Below, one piece after another: positions 39,544 through 47,652 of a stretch of DNA of 64,000 nucleotides (within the stretch, counting starts at the first letter, position 1; each line of letters opens with the position of its first letter). The notes beneath the pieces are model-generated. The model saw only the letters and a list, made by a program, of their open reading frames with translations. It made no database searches and was not told where the DNA came from. The position numbers and the translations under genes were made by a program. The DNA is from Deinococcus sp. Arct2-2 (lineage in GTDB: Bacteria > Deinococcota > Deinococci > Deinococcales > Deinococcaceae): NCBI RefSeq assembly GCF_004801315.1, contig NZ_SSNW01000011.1, positions 1 to 64,000 of the forward strand, written 5' to 3'.

Positions 39544-39834
39544 TCAAAATCCGGGCAGGCCCAGCCCGCGTGTGGCGTCTTGCTGCAACGCGTCAGCTTT
39601 GGCCGTGGCGTCCTGCATCGCCACCAAAATCAGGTCTTCGAGGGCTTCCACATCGTCCGGGTCTACGGCTTCGGGCTTGATTTTCAGGGCCGTGATCTTG
39701 CCGTGACCGCTCATCGTGACCGTGACAAGGCCACTGGCCGTGCCTTCCACCGACTGCGCGGCGAGGTTGTCCTGAATCTTGGCGGCGGCGGCCTGCGCCT
39801 GCTGCATCTGCTTCATCAATTTCTTCATGTCCAT
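39544..39834 (-). CDS. YbaB/EbfC nucleoid-associated protein
   Basis: 96 residues. KKLMKQMQQAQAAAAKIQDNL, the GLVTVTMSGHGKITALKIKP core and DDVEALEDLILVAMQDA helix are typical. YbaB dimers bind DNA and are usually encoded with recR. Met1 or Met3 may start; AGGAG lies ten bases before Met1. The prophage begins immediately upstream, so its native promoter has probably been displaced. Confidence 0.95.
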   Translation of the reverse strand: MDMKKLMKQMQQAQAAAAKIQDNLAAQSVEGTASGLVTVTMSGHGKITALKIKPEAVDPDDVEALEDLILVAMQDATAKADALQQDATRGLGLPGF

Positions 39835-39850
39835 AATCGTGTATCTCCTG

Positions 39851-41323
39851 TTAAGCGCGTGGGAGGTCTAACGCGGTCACTAAAACCGCCCCACCCGGTT
39901 GAACCGACATTCTAACCCGGAGCGCCCTCAGCAATTCCCGCCGCCCTTCCGGTTTAAGGTTCGGAAGCCCAGCGGCCACCTCCGCTGCAATTTCCCGCAC
40001 TTCTGGAGTCAGCGCATCCTCTGGCACAGGCCGGGGCGCATCTTCCCTGCTCAGGCGCTCTTGCTCCAACTGGAGGGGTTTCAGGGCCGCCGAGACGACG
40101 TCATCCGGCAGGCCATACCGCACCGCCCGCGTCAGGGTATCGGCCATCTCCTGAGCGATCTCCGCGAGGCGCCGTGAATGATTAGACGGCGCGGCAGGGG
40201 CGTCGGTGAGCAGCGGCCGCAACAGGTCAGGCTCTGCCAAAGTGCGGGTGAATTCAGTCCAGCACGCCGCCTCCATCTCCCCCATTCGGTAATTCTTGCT
40301 GTGGGAGCACTCCGGGACACGGGCGCAGCGGAGGTAACGGTAATAGTTGCCTTCTTTGCCCTGCCCACGGCCACCACCACTGCTCAGCACGTAACTCATG
40401 GCCCCGCCGCACACGCCGCACCGCGCCACCCCCGTCAGGAGGTGTTCGCTCGATGTCATGCGCTCCCCTTTACGCCGTCCCTTGATGACGGCCTGCACCG
40501 CTGCCCACGCTTCCGCATCGATGATGGCCGGGTACTCCACAACATGCCCGTAAAACTCCGCTCTGCCGGTATACCGCTCGTTGCGAATCAGCGAGGCCAC
40601 CGCGGAGACACCCCACGCCTTCCCTTCTGCCGTCGTCAACCCTTCCAGATTGAGTTGCCGTGCCGTCAGCAGGTTGCCCCCGTGTACCGTATACACCTCA
40701 AACACCCGCCTAACTACCCGCGCCGCCGCTTCGTCGATAACGGGCAGCGTAGAAATCCCCCGTTCATCGCGGGCCAGCTTGTAGCCCCACGGGACGCGGC
40801 CCTGTGCCCAGTGGCCCAACTGAGCTTTATCCCGTTTCCCATCGGTGAGCTGCCGGACGATGTTCGTGTAATCGGACTCGGCATCTACGGCGTCACGTAA
40901 GAATTCCTTCCAGTTGCGCGGATGGCTGAGGTTGCCGATACCGGAGACCCAGACCACAGCCCCCAGTTTTTGCAGCTCGCGGGCAATGCCCACGATGATC
41001 TCCACATGCCGCGCCACCCGGTTCGAGGCAGAGAAAATGAAGTTCATGCCGGGATTGTCCCGCGCCAGATCGTAGTAAGCGTTGGAGTGTTGCCGTGCGC
41101 CTTTCGCGCCGCTGACGGATTCTTCCAGCCAGTGCGCCAGCGTAAGACCAGCGTAGGCTGCCTCGCGCTCGATGTCTCGCCGTTGCCGCTCGGGGCCGTG
41201 ACGGTCTTCCTGTTGGTCAGTAGACACCCGAATCGCACCTACGGCCTGCTTGCTATACGGTAACGGTAGTGTTTTTGCGTCGGTTGCAAACGTAATGGGC
41301 GACGGCGACGTTTTGGAAGGCAT
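39851..41323 (-). CDS. int: Large serine recombinase (phage integrase)
   Basis: 490 residues. The resolvase domain has the nucleophile Ser 34 in AIRVSTDQQ. Then come a recombinase domain (GRVPWGYKLARDERG), a zinc-ribbon domain (CGVCGGAM ... CARVPEC) and a helical C-terminus. Serine integrases recombine attP with attB without host factors. The ATG at 41323 has AGGTGG just upstream; a TTG start at 41359 is the alternative. Its 5' end overlaps the HNH gene. Position at the element edge next to the attachment site is usual. Confidence 0.93.
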   Translation of the reverse strand: MPSKTSPSPITFATDAKTLPLPYSKQAVGAIRVSTDQQEDRHGPERQRRDIEREAAYAGLTLAHWLEESVSGAKGARQHSNAYYDLARDNPGMNFIFSASNRVARHVEIIVGIARELQKLGAVVWVSGIGNLSHPRNWKEFLRDAVDAESDYTNIVRQLTDGKRDKAQLGHWAQGRVPWGYKLARDERGISTLPVIDEAAARVVRRVFEVYTVHGGNLLTARQLNLEGLTTAEGKAWGVSAVASLIRNERYTGRAEFYGHVVEYPAIIDAEAWAAVQAVIKGRRKGERMTSSEHLLTGVARCGVCGGAMSYVLSSGGGRGQGKEGNYYRYLRCARVPECSHSKNYRMGEMEAACWTEFTRTLAEPDLLRPLLTDAPAAPSNHSRRLAEIAQEMADTLTRAVRYGLPDDVVSAALKPLQLEQERLSREDAPRPVPEDALTPEVREIAAEVAAGLPNLKPEGRRELLRALRVRMSVQPGGAVLVTALDLPRA

Positions 41324-41906
41324 GAGGTCCACCTTTACTGAGGGGGATGATGTGGTCAAAGCTCAACCAGCCCTCTGTGATGTCCTGGGCGCAGATATGA
41401 CACCGCATACCATCACGGTCAAGAACGGCAAAGTAGTCGACGGCTTCAATGACAACGCCGTACTGCTCTGCTCTTTTCTCAGCGCCCAGCTGGGCACGAC
41501 GAATGCGGGCCCGGGCATATCGTTCAGGGTATTTGTACTTCCACGCACGGTCTCGGGCGCGTTCTTCTTCGAGGTGGGCCGCGCGGTAGGCCCGCCGAGC
41601 GGCCCGGCGTTTCTCTGAATGTTCTTGGTAAGACTTCCGAACCTTCTCTCTGTGATGTTCCGGATTGGCTGCACGCGCAGCACGGTGACGTTCCTTTTCA
41701 CGTTCAGGATGCTTCTCGGCATAACGCTGGCGAATAGCCAGTGCAGCTTCCGGATTCTCTGTTCGGAACTTCCGGCTCCGGGCCGCATTACAGACCTTGC
41801 AAAATGAATTGAACGTCCCCCGATTTTTTCGAAAGCTGAAAAAAATCGGGGTCTCGGGCTTCCACTCCCCACAGCGACAGCAAACCCGCGTGGTAACTTC
41901 GTCCAT
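41253..41906 (-). CDS. HNH endonuclease with N-terminal zinc finger
   Basis: 217 residues. CCRCGEWKPE with FCKVCNAARS forms an N-terminal zinc knuckle. A long basic helical middle (EKHPEREKERHRAARAANP) connects to an HNH domain with CHICAQDI, SFDHIIPLSKGG and HYVCNRRK. Such free-standing nucleases occur in phages as homing-type enzymes. The gene overlaps the integrase start by about 70 bases in another frame. GGGGGUG precedes the ATG. Confidence 0.85.
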   Translation of the reverse strand: MDEVTTRVCCRCGEWKPETPIFFSFRKNRGTFNSFCKVCNAARSRKFRTENPEAALAIRQRYAEKHPEREKERHRAARAANPEHHREKVRKSYQEHSEKRRAARRAYRAAHLEEERARDRAWKYKYPERYARARIRRAQLGAEKRAEQYGVVIEAVDYFAVLDRDGMRCHICAQDITEGWLSFDHIIPLSKGGPHAFQNVAVAHYVCNRRKNTTVTV

Positions 41907-41933
41907 GCGTAGCACCCCCAATGTGCTTCGCCA

Positions 41934-41965
41934 CGCCCCGAGCAGGTACGAACTGCGTCGGGGCT
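41934..41965. other. Strong hairpin between HNH gene and DUF3037 gene
   Basis: GCCCCGA and GCAG face CTGC and TCGGGGC with a 7-base loop. On the plus strand TTAGCTTTTTTAG follows. It may separate the HNH gene from the kinase operon, but the T-run is six bases from the stem, so it is not called a terminator. Confidence 0.5.
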
Positions 41966-42045
41966 TAGCTTTTTTAGGCTAGCACGTAGTTCTTTGGTAC
42001 TGACGCGAATGCAGCCAGCAGCTTGGTGGGAGGTCATGGGGTGTC

Positions 42046-42062
42046 AACCATTGGTTGTCAAA
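42046..42062 (+). repeat. 17-bp prophage repeat, copy 1
   Basis: AACCATTGGTTGTCAAA in non-coding DNA downstream of the DUF3037 gene. Identical to copy 3 at 61533 and equal to the complement of copy 2 at 54444 except for the centre base of its AACCATTGGTT palindrome. Confidence 0.75.
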
Positions 42063-42104
42063 TTATTGATATCAGCAGTCATGAGGGGTTATGCCGCTGC
42101 CATA

Positions 42105-43076
42105 TCAAGCGGCACTGAAACCTTCATCGCTGGCGATACTGTCAACAAATTTCACAGTCGCCTGTACCAATGCAGGCTCATCGTCTGTATTTTGAAACAC
42201 CTTGAATTTTGTTCTCAGAGCCTTTAATGCATCTTCATAGGCGGTTCGATGTTGCCGATGATGAATAGGTGCTTGCAAGAAGACCCCAAACTCATACTTT
42301 TCAAGGAGTCTTGGATCAGCTCCTTTCAAGTCACCAAGGGATTGTAGAAGGCGTAAAGATTGAGTCGTTGCAGGGTCAACGTTCTTCAAATCAAAAGAAA
42401 TAATGTGCGCAAGACTGTCGACGGCATCAATCCTGTGTCTCGCAACATCGAACTTGTTTTCAAAAAACTCTCCTCGGATGACAGCATGCTGTGTGTAAAC
42501 AGCACCTCTTCGGTCAAGCTCTTTCCCAACTTGAAATTGGATTATTTCCTTAGTTATGCTATTTCTCTTCTGTTTCCCATCATCCACTCGAATGTAAAGT
42601 TCAAATAGTTGGTTGAGCTTTTCCCTAAAGCTTTCCCCTTCTGAAACACGTACAGGTTTGCTCTCCGCAATTCGAATAGACCCATACGTTTGATTGAAAC
42701 GGTCGAGGAAGGTTGGAATAGCTCTCTCGTCGTAGGCCTCTGTCCATAGACGTTGTGGCCCTTTACGGGTAGCCCTATTCAAAGGCTTCAACAACTCTTC
42801 AATCTCTTTGACCATCAACCGAACAATCTCAGCATCAATGGCTGGCCACAAAGCCTGCAAAAGAGAATCCATGTAGGGGCGTACCCGAACACCCGCGTAG
42901 CCGTGGCTGGGATTTTGGAGAGCAATACCAATATTCACTCGTTCATCCCTGAGTTCGTTAGGGACGTACTGGATGATGCGCATGTATGTCCGTTCGCCCC
43001 AAAGAGCAGGTAAGCCCTCCACGGCGATGACTTCGCGCGGCTGGATAAGAGAAGTGGTTGGGGGTACATGCGTCAT
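42105..43076 (-). CDS. DUF3037 protein, partner of the HipA-like kinase
   Basis: 323 residues. TYMRIIQYVPNELRDERVNIGIAL (about 30-54) is the DUF3037 core. The rest is helical, with a basic patch (GKQKRNSITKEIIQFQ) and ends FVDSIASDEGFSAA. The function of DUF3037 is unknown. Its ATG overlaps the kinase TGA (ATGA), so the two are translated together, kinase first. DUF3037 next to a HipA-like kinase is a recurring pairing in bacterial genomes. Confidence 0.8.
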   Translation of the reverse strand: MTHVPPTTSLIQPREVIAVEGLPALWGERTYMRIIQYVPNELRDERVNIGIALQNPSHGYAGVRVRPYMDSLLQALWPAIDAEIVRLMVKEIEELLKPLNRATRKGPQRLWTEAYDERAIPTFLDRFNQTYGSIRIAESKPVRVSEGESFREKLNQLFELYIRVDDGKQKRNSITKEIIQFQVGKELDRRGAVYTQHAVIRGEFFENKFDVARHRIDAVDSLAHIISFDLKNVDPATTQSLRLLQSLGDLKGADPRLLEKYEFGVFLQAPIHHRQHRTAYEDALKALRTKFKVFQNTDDEPALVQATVKFVDSIASDEGFSAA

Positions 43077-43999
43077 ACTTTCACCAGAGCGTGGGCGTGA
43101 ACAGAAGAATAGTGGCTAGTTATGATTCTAGCGTACCTGGCGATTCTCGCCGTGAGGGCACTCACAAGCTGGGCTAATTCATGGGTGTTGGTAAAACCCA
43201 ACCATGAAGCGGGAACCTCTTGAACAATTGAGTTTACATCCCCCACAGTGAGGCGCTGAAGACTACTCAGATGGGCCAGTACCTCGGCTTGATCATAAAA
43301 GTTTATCAACGCCAATGTTTTGAAGATCCCAAAGACCTCATCAGGCCAAGCGCCAATGCTATTCGGCCAGACAGGTGGGATTTTGTTGTCCCACTTTGCT
43401 CCAAAACAATAGCCATGGTCTATCAAGGTCATGAGTATGCCAGTGCCATTTGGATTGGGCCTGAATAGAAGATTTCCGGGATTTTCGTTGGCTATATCCC
43501 TCATCGGAATAGATCGATCCCAATTCGCCGTTGCCGAATCCAAGGCAACCGCTTGATTGGCTGTAGAGGGATTAACGCACTTTGCCCTAAGCTCGGCGCG
43601 AAGGAGAGGAGAAAAGTAATTTTCTAGTGTTTGTGAGCCAGGATAGTACTTCACAGCAAAGTGTTCTCCCGCTGTAAATGAGCCATGGTTCGCATCTCGA
43701 AGCTCGGGGTAGTCGTTGAGAAATTCCTCATCGACTAGCATGATCCCAACCTCACCTACGCTAAAGCCAGCGGCCTCCGCAAGGCGACTGCCTACATAGT
43801 CGTTGAACGCAGCTTGGTCACCAGGAATCTCCCCTGGCCCATTTCCCTGCCCACTATTCAACGACTTAACAATCCATCCTTGCGGCAGAGTGGAAGCATC
43901 CACAACTAACTGAGCTTTGGAGGAGCCAGGCATTTTCACGCCGTTGTAGATGGACGCGGTCAAAAACCGTCTCGGTGGGATGAGCAGATGTCTTGTCAT
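43073..43999 (-). CDS. HipA-like kinase domain protein
   Basis: 308 residues. WIVKSLN (Lys 45) is the likely ATP-binding lysine, D161 in ATANWDRS and N176 in NPGNLLF are the catalytic loop residues, and D194 in LIDHGYCF is the metal-binding DFG-like residue. This is the HipA_2 branch, lacking the N-terminal HipA beta domain. HipA kinases phosphorylate translation or other proteins and can halt growth. It has AAAGGAG before the start and no HipB-like HTH partner; its partner is the DUF3037 protein. Placement in the lysogeny arm suggests a lysogen-expressed defence or dormancy role. Confidence 0.8.
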   Translation of the reverse strand: MTRHLLIPPRRFLTASIYNGVKMPGSSKAQLVVDASTLPQGWIVKSLNSGQGNGPGEIPGDQAAFNDYVGSRLAEAAGFSVGEVGIMLVDEEFLNDYPELRDANHGSFTAGEHFAVKYYPGSQTLENYFSPLLRAELRAKCVNPSTANQAVALDSATANWDRSIPMRDIANENPGNLLFRPNPNGTGILMTLIDHGYCFGAKWDNKIPPVWPNSIGAWPDEVFGIFKTLALINFYDQAEVLAHLSSLQRLTVGDVNSIVQEVPASWLGFTNTHELAQLVSALTARIARYARIITSHYSSVHAHALVKV

Positions 44000-44097
44000 A
44001 TGTCTCCTTTTAAACCCTCAGCCCCAGCACACGCCCAACACCGCTCTGCCAGTAGTTCACCCTGTCAACTATCAGTAGACATCGCTAGAGATCCCGG

Positions 44098-44538
44098 TCA
44101 TAGGTGCAGGCGTGCAGCAATTCTGATGAGCTTCTCGTCGGGGCCATCAATCACGCATTTGTAGCTTCCAGCGTGAACGACCAGCTTCGAGTTCGGGTAA
44201 AAGAAGAAGAGGAGAAAGACGAGGGCGAGGGCAAACGAAGCAAGCCCACCGCTCCTCGGATTGTTGGCAATGGCGTCTGGTAAGACATAGCTGTAGGCGT
44301 AGAGGGCAACCAATGAATCAGCTACACCACTCAGACCAAAAGCCACGAAAAAAATGGCAAGGGCCAACAGCCAGTAATTGCGGAAGATTCTGTACTCAAC
44401 GGCTTCAATAGCCGATTTCTTGATGGTGCACTCGTAGCTCCCGCGCCCAAATGAAATCAGTTCGATGGCGTCTGTGAACGTGAATCCTCTTTGGCCGTTG
44501 TAGGACACCTGAGCGATGATGTGTGAATTGCTGGTCAT
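44098..44538 (-). CDS. Membrane protein, unknown function
   Basis: 146 residues. An N-terminal cytoplasmic part (AQVSYNGQRGFTFTDAIEL) is followed by two helices (YWLLALAIFFVAFGLSGVAD and GGLASFALALVFLLFFFYP) and a short soluble tail. No family recognised. AGGAGA lies before the ATG. It lies between the kinase pair and a lipoprotein gene in the lysogeny arm, so superinfection or accessory roles are possible. Confidence 0.7.
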   Translation of the reverse strand: MTSNSHIIAQVSYNGQRGFTFTDAIELISFGRGSYECTIKKSAIEAVEYRIFRNYWLLALAIFFVAFGLSGVADSLVALYAYSYVLPDAIANNPRSGGLASFALALVFLLFFFYPNSKLVVHAGSYKCVIDGPDEKLIRIAARLHL

Positions 44539-44712
44539 GACATCTCCTTGGGGTGATCCTCTTGGCCTATCACGTCTGATGCCCACGAGCGGGCAAGTTT
44601 GCCCAGCTCAGCCCCAGCGCACGTCCCTCGGTCATCGGCTACAACCACCCGATCCGCATGGAAGGGAATCCCGTCACCTGAAAACAGCCCTCAGCGTCTG
44701 CAGGTGCCTTGA

Positions 44713-45129
44713 TCATTTGGGCAGGGTGATAGCCCCGAAGAGGGCCGTATGTGATGCTCGCGCGAGCTCTTCACCCTGCCCGGTACTACTCACGCTCAAA
44801 GTAACTAGGCCTGGGACTTCAGTACAGGTCCAAAGACTGCTGGTGCTGTTGTTAACCGGCGTAAGACCCCCGAACACCCCTGAGTAAGCGGTGGGGGTGC
44901 TGGTCACGGTCAAACTTGTGGCCGTGCGATTGGCAACCATGTAGAGAGGCCAGATCGTTGCCCCGCCCAATGAGGCAGGCCGCAGCGAGGGAGCCACCCG
45001 CGCCACTTCATCCAAAGCGGCAGCACAAGTCCCCCTGTAGGCCTGCTGATCGGTATACGTAGGCGTTCCCGTCACAGTGGGGGCGCAGCTGGCAAGGGCC
45101 AGCAGAGGCACAATCAGTAGCTTTTTCAT
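44713..45129 (-). CDS. Phage-encoded lipoprotein
   Basis: 138 residues. A clear lipobox signal (MKKLLIVPLLALASC, Cys 15) and a Thr/Ser-rich mature part (NRTATSLTVTSTPTAY) with two more cysteines. No family recognised. AGGAGAAC is the ribosome site. Phage lipoproteins often block superinfection; this is only a possibility. Confidence 0.72.
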   Translation of the reverse strand: MKKLLIVPLLALASCAPTVTGTPTYTDQQAYRGTCAAALDEVARVAPSLRPASLGGATIWPLYMVANRTATSLTVTSTPTAYSGVFGGLTPVNNSTSSLWTCTEVPGLVTLSVSSTGQGEELARASHTALFGAITLPK

Positions 45130-45137
45130 AGTTCTCC

Positions 45138-45599
45138 TCATCCCACCCATTGCACGCTGTACGGCCCCAAGTACACGGCATAGATGCGCCCCAGTGGCCG
45201 GATGTCTGCCAGCTGTGTGATCGGCTCCACGTCTTTGTTATCGCTGACCAGCGCAGGGCGCCCGCGTACCGTGTCCCGGCGCTTGGCAATAATCCCGTGC
45301 GGCGTCAGAAAGGCACAGGGCCGGTGCGTACTGAACGCATCATTCGGATCCACCAAGACAATGCTGCGGTCTGGAATCGTCGGGGCCATGCTGCCACCAA
45401 TTACGAAAAATGCTTGAGTTCCAGGTCGCCGCTGGGTAGGAGTGAGGCGCAGGCCACGCCGCCCGGCGAACGTCCACACATCGTCTGTCGTGCCTGCATC
45501 CGCTGGGCTGGCATAGATCAGACCGGAAACCTTGAGGGGTCTTTTGTGTGGGGCAGAATTGAAGGGTGTGATTAGAGGCGAGAGAGTCAAGGTGGGCAC
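45138..45599 (-). CDS. Stand-alone S24 (UmuD/LexA-like) peptidase
   Basis: 153 residues. No HTH. A hinge ending PADAG (Ala 35-Gly 36) resembles the LexA/UmuD self-cleavage site. The catalytic serine is in FFVIGGSMAPTI (Ser 70) and the lysine in GIIAKRRD (Lys 106). S24 peptidases cleave themselves when RecA filaments form. No umuC lies nearby. It sits six bases downstream of the repressor gene and is probably cotranscribed with it. Confidence 0.85.
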   Translation of the reverse strand: MPTLTLSPLITPFNSAPHKRPLKVSGLIYASPADAGTTDDVWTFAGRRGLRLTPTQRRPGTQAFFVIGGSMAPTIPDRSIVLVDPNDAFSTHRPCAFLTPHGIIAKRRDTVRGRPALVSDNKDVEPITQLADIRPLGRIYAVYLGPYSVQWVG

Positions 45600-45605
45600 T
45601 TCTCC

Positions 45606-46301
45606 TTAGTTCAGTTGGTCAGGGCGATAGTCGCTGGCGACTCGAGTAATGCGGCCAAGAACTACCGCGTCGGAAATAGGGATCAATTCACGAGCAAGTG
45701 CAGGGTTATCAGCAGTAAAGAAGGCCACGCCACCCAGCACCTCGTAACGGCGCAGGAGCACGCGCCCCTGGTGTTGGATAGCGTAGCCTTGCCTTTCTTC
45801 AAGTTGGGTCAAATCGGTGCGAAGAAATACCGCGTCGCCGGGGTGGATACTCCGGCCACCGGGACGTTCCATGTCGGTGTTGTCAGCCAGGACAATGAGC
45901 AGCTTCGTTGGGTCTTCGCCTGCGTCCAGTTCGAACCCTTCGTAGCTGTGCAGGGTGGGCGTGGGCTGCGCGATGCTGGAGAGCAGGTAGACGGGCATTT
46001 CCTCGTCAGCTGCACCCACTGGGGTGAGCTCAGTAATGCCGAGGTCAACGCCTAGCGCGTGCTGCATATCAATCAATGTCCAGTCGAGCGCGCGTGCTAA
46101 GGCAACAACTTTGCCAAAACCAGCATTATTGAGATCAACCTTGCCACGTTCGACATCACTTACCCACGCTTGAGTCATCAGGTCGCCTGTAGCAGCCACG
46201 ATGTCTTCTTGCCCTTTGCCCAGCTCCAAACGGCGCATTTTCAACCTCAGCGCCCATGAGGGCGGGGCTGTCTTCGTTGGTTTTGCCTTTGGGGTCGCCA
46301 T
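45606..46301 (-). CDS. XRE-type phage repressor with S24-like domain
   Basis: 231 residues. HTH at about 17-75 (LRLKMRRLELGKGQEDIVAA, AWVSDVERGK). The C-terminal half follows the S24 layout (SIHPGDAVFLRTD, GRVLLRRYEVLGG, VLGRITRVA), but the region that should hold the serine reads LADNTDMERP and the lysine position reads VLLRRYE. It thus looks unable to cleave itself. The start at 46301 is chosen because the upstream Met lies in the operator region. It faces the cro-like gene and is probably the CI-type repressor. Confidence 0.85.
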   Translation of the reverse strand: MATPKAKPTKTAPPSWALRLKMRRLELGKGQEDIVAATGDLMTQAWVSDVERGKVDLNNAGFGKVVALARALDWTLIDMQHALGVDLGITELTPVGAADEEMPVYLLSSIAQPTPTLHSYEGFELDAGEDPTKLLIVLADNTDMERPGGRSIHPGDAVFLRTDLTQLEERQGYAIQHQGRVLLRRYEVLGGVAFFTADNPALARELIPISDAVVLGRITRVASDYRPDQLN

Positions 46302-46311
46302 ATGGGTAAGT

Positions 46312-46346
46312 GCGTACATACTGAACGTACTACGCTCAATGTACGG
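46312..46346. promoter_or_regulatory. Operator half-sites upstream of the repressor gene
   Basis: GCGTACATACTGAACGTAC (46312-46330) and CGTAC-N10-GTACGG (46326-46346) are weaker, overlapping versions of the palindrome at 46401. Together they give a two- or three-operator switch. Confidence 0.6.
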
Positions 46347-46400
46347 ATTTAGTTGCAGAACGTCTAAAGACACATCCGTGTAGACAGGTTTTACCGATGT

Positions 46401-46421
46401 CCGTACATTGACAATGTACGG
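46401..46421. promoter_or_regulatory. Perfect 21-bp operator
   Basis: CCGTACATTG-A-CAATGTACGG, two perfect 10-bp arms around one base. It covers the -35 box of the cro promoter, so a bound repressor would block rightward transcription. Confidence 0.85.
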
Positions 46422-46436
46422 ATAAACTTATATTCT
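46408..46436 (+). promoter_or_regulatory. Rightward early promoter (PR-like)
   Basis: Perfect TTGACA (46408-46413), 17-base spacer, TATTCT (46431-46436). The cro ATG is six bases after the -10, so the message is leaderless. Confidence 0.85.
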
Positions 46437-46442
46437 GGCAAT

Positions 46443-46676
46443 ATGCGAATGAGCGAAATCAAACGACTACGAGAGGAGCGGGGTTTGTCGCGTGACGAAC
46501 TGGCCGCAAAATCTGGCGTCTCCTCGTTGACTATTCGTGCTCACGAGCTGGGCAACGTCAATGGCACGGAAACTAAGACTGCAGAGGCCATTGCTTTGGC
46601 GCTTAGCGTATCCGTCCAGGCTCTTTTTTTTCCTGTCAATATAAACACATCCATACAAACGGACAAATCCGCATGA
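46443..46676 (+). CDS. Cro-like XRE regulator
   Basis: 77 residues. A single HTH (IKRLREERGLSRDELAAKSG, LTIRAHELGN) and a short tail. It is the first gene of the rightward arm and sits opposite the repressor across shared operators, the place of Cro. It overlaps the next small ORF by ATGA. Confidence 0.88.
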   Translation: MRMSEIKRLREERGLSRDELAAKSGVSSLTIRAHELGNVNGTETKTAEAIALALSVSVQALFFPVNINTSIQTDKSA

Positions 46677-46846
46677 CTCTCCCCGTCCCACCCACCGTCA
46701 CCGTTACCCATGACCCGGCACGCAACGCCCTGGTGCGCCGCTTGCTGGCAGGTGCTCTCCCCTGCCCCATGTCCGACAACGCCAACCCCACTCCCACCGC
46801 GCCCGCCGAGGCACGTCACGAGCAGCCCGCCCAGAAGACGGGCTGA
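46673..46846 (+). CDS. Small phage ORF, unknown
   Basis: 57 residues, Pro/Ala-rich tail (NANPTPTAPAEARHEQPAQK). The ATG overlaps the cro stop (ATGA). No family is seen. Supported by coupling and codon use only. The 240 bases that follow contain no further clear gene, apart from a possible 17-codon ORF (47041-47094) with a CCCCCGG/CCGGGGG hairpin just ahead of the next gene. Confidence 0.55.
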   Translation: MTLPVPPTVTVTHDPARNALVRRLLAGALPCPMSDNANPTPTAPAEARHEQPAQKTG

Positions 46847-47086
46847 CCTGATTCACAACTTCTAGACCTGCCGACTCCACCCGCCTGAGAAACGAGGAGT
46901 CGTAGCAGGAAGCCCAAGTAGCTGGAGGGGTTCTTTTGTATCTTGCCCGCCCGACCGTTAAAGGAACGCAAATTACAGACCACACGGTTCTAACGCTGTG
47001 CGGCGCGGTTTGCGTTGTCTCCAGCTCTGTCTGAAACGCCATGAAAACGCCCCCGGAGACAAGGCCGGGGGCAAAGGGAGAAAGGA

Positions 47087-47536
47087 ATGACTAGCCAGAG
47101 TGTACCGCAATCCCATCTCCAGAGCCACCTTCTCCTGACGGCCCAAGCCGAGAAGTGCGCCCACTGTGGCCGCCCGCTGATTCGCCCTGGCACAGTCGTG
47201 CCCTACCTCGGTGTACTGGGCCCAGAGTGCAAGACCAAATTCACCGCCTTGCTGATGCTGGTGGCTGAAGTGGAATTGCTGCAATTCAATGTTGATGATG
47301 AAGGCAGCCAACGTCTGGCACACGGCATTGCGGGTACCCTCACGCGCATCGGCTTTGAAGTCAGGAAGCGAGTTGACGTACGGAAGGGCATTTTGTGGCT
47401 GGACGTCAGCAGCCGCAGGGCCACCAAACGCGGGAACGACATGGTGAAGACGTGGGAGCAGGTTCGCGCTGAATTCGAGCAGCGTCTTCAACTCGCGGCG
47501 GCTGAGCGTGAACTCCACTCTGGGGCGTCGGCATGA
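47087..47536 (+). CDS. Phage hypothetical with zinc-knuckle-like cysteines
   Basis: 149 residues. CAHCGRPLIRPGT and GPECKTKF near residues 24-50 form a treble-clef-like C-x2-C ... C pattern. The C-terminus is charged and helical (VKTWEQVRAEFEQRLQLAAAE). AAAGGGAGAAAGG precedes the ATG. First of a tightly coupled run of small genes. Confidence 0.72.
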   Translation: MTSQSVPQSHLQSHLLLTAQAEKCAHCGRPLIRPGTVVPYLGVLGPECKTKFTALLMLVAEVELLQFNVDDEGSQRLAHGIAGTLTRIGFEVRKRVDVRKGILWLDVSSRRATKRGNDMVKTWEQVRAEFEQRLQLAAAERELHSGASA

Positions 47537-47652
47537 GCTTGCGTTCCCCTCTGATCCAGATGGCCTTCACCGTGGCACTGACTCAGCCCGTGGTGGGCTG
47601 GGTTGTGGGCCTGACCGCCCTGGTGAGCACGGTTGTGGCGGTCCTGGCATGA
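47533..47652 (+). CDS. 39-residue single-pass membrane peptide
   Basis: Overlaps its neighbours by ATGA on both sides. Two hydrophobic stretches (LIQMAFTVALTQPVVGWVV, TALVSTVVAVLA) suggest one or two membrane helices. No family can be assigned to so short a peptide. Confidence 0.5.
   Translation: MSLRSPLIQMAFTVALTQPVVGWVVGLTALVSTVVAVLA

Noticed and set aside
46443..46846. Cro-like gene and following small ORF as a toxin-antitoxin pair
   Set aside because: Operators and opposite repressor mark a phage switch; the small ORF has no toxin features.
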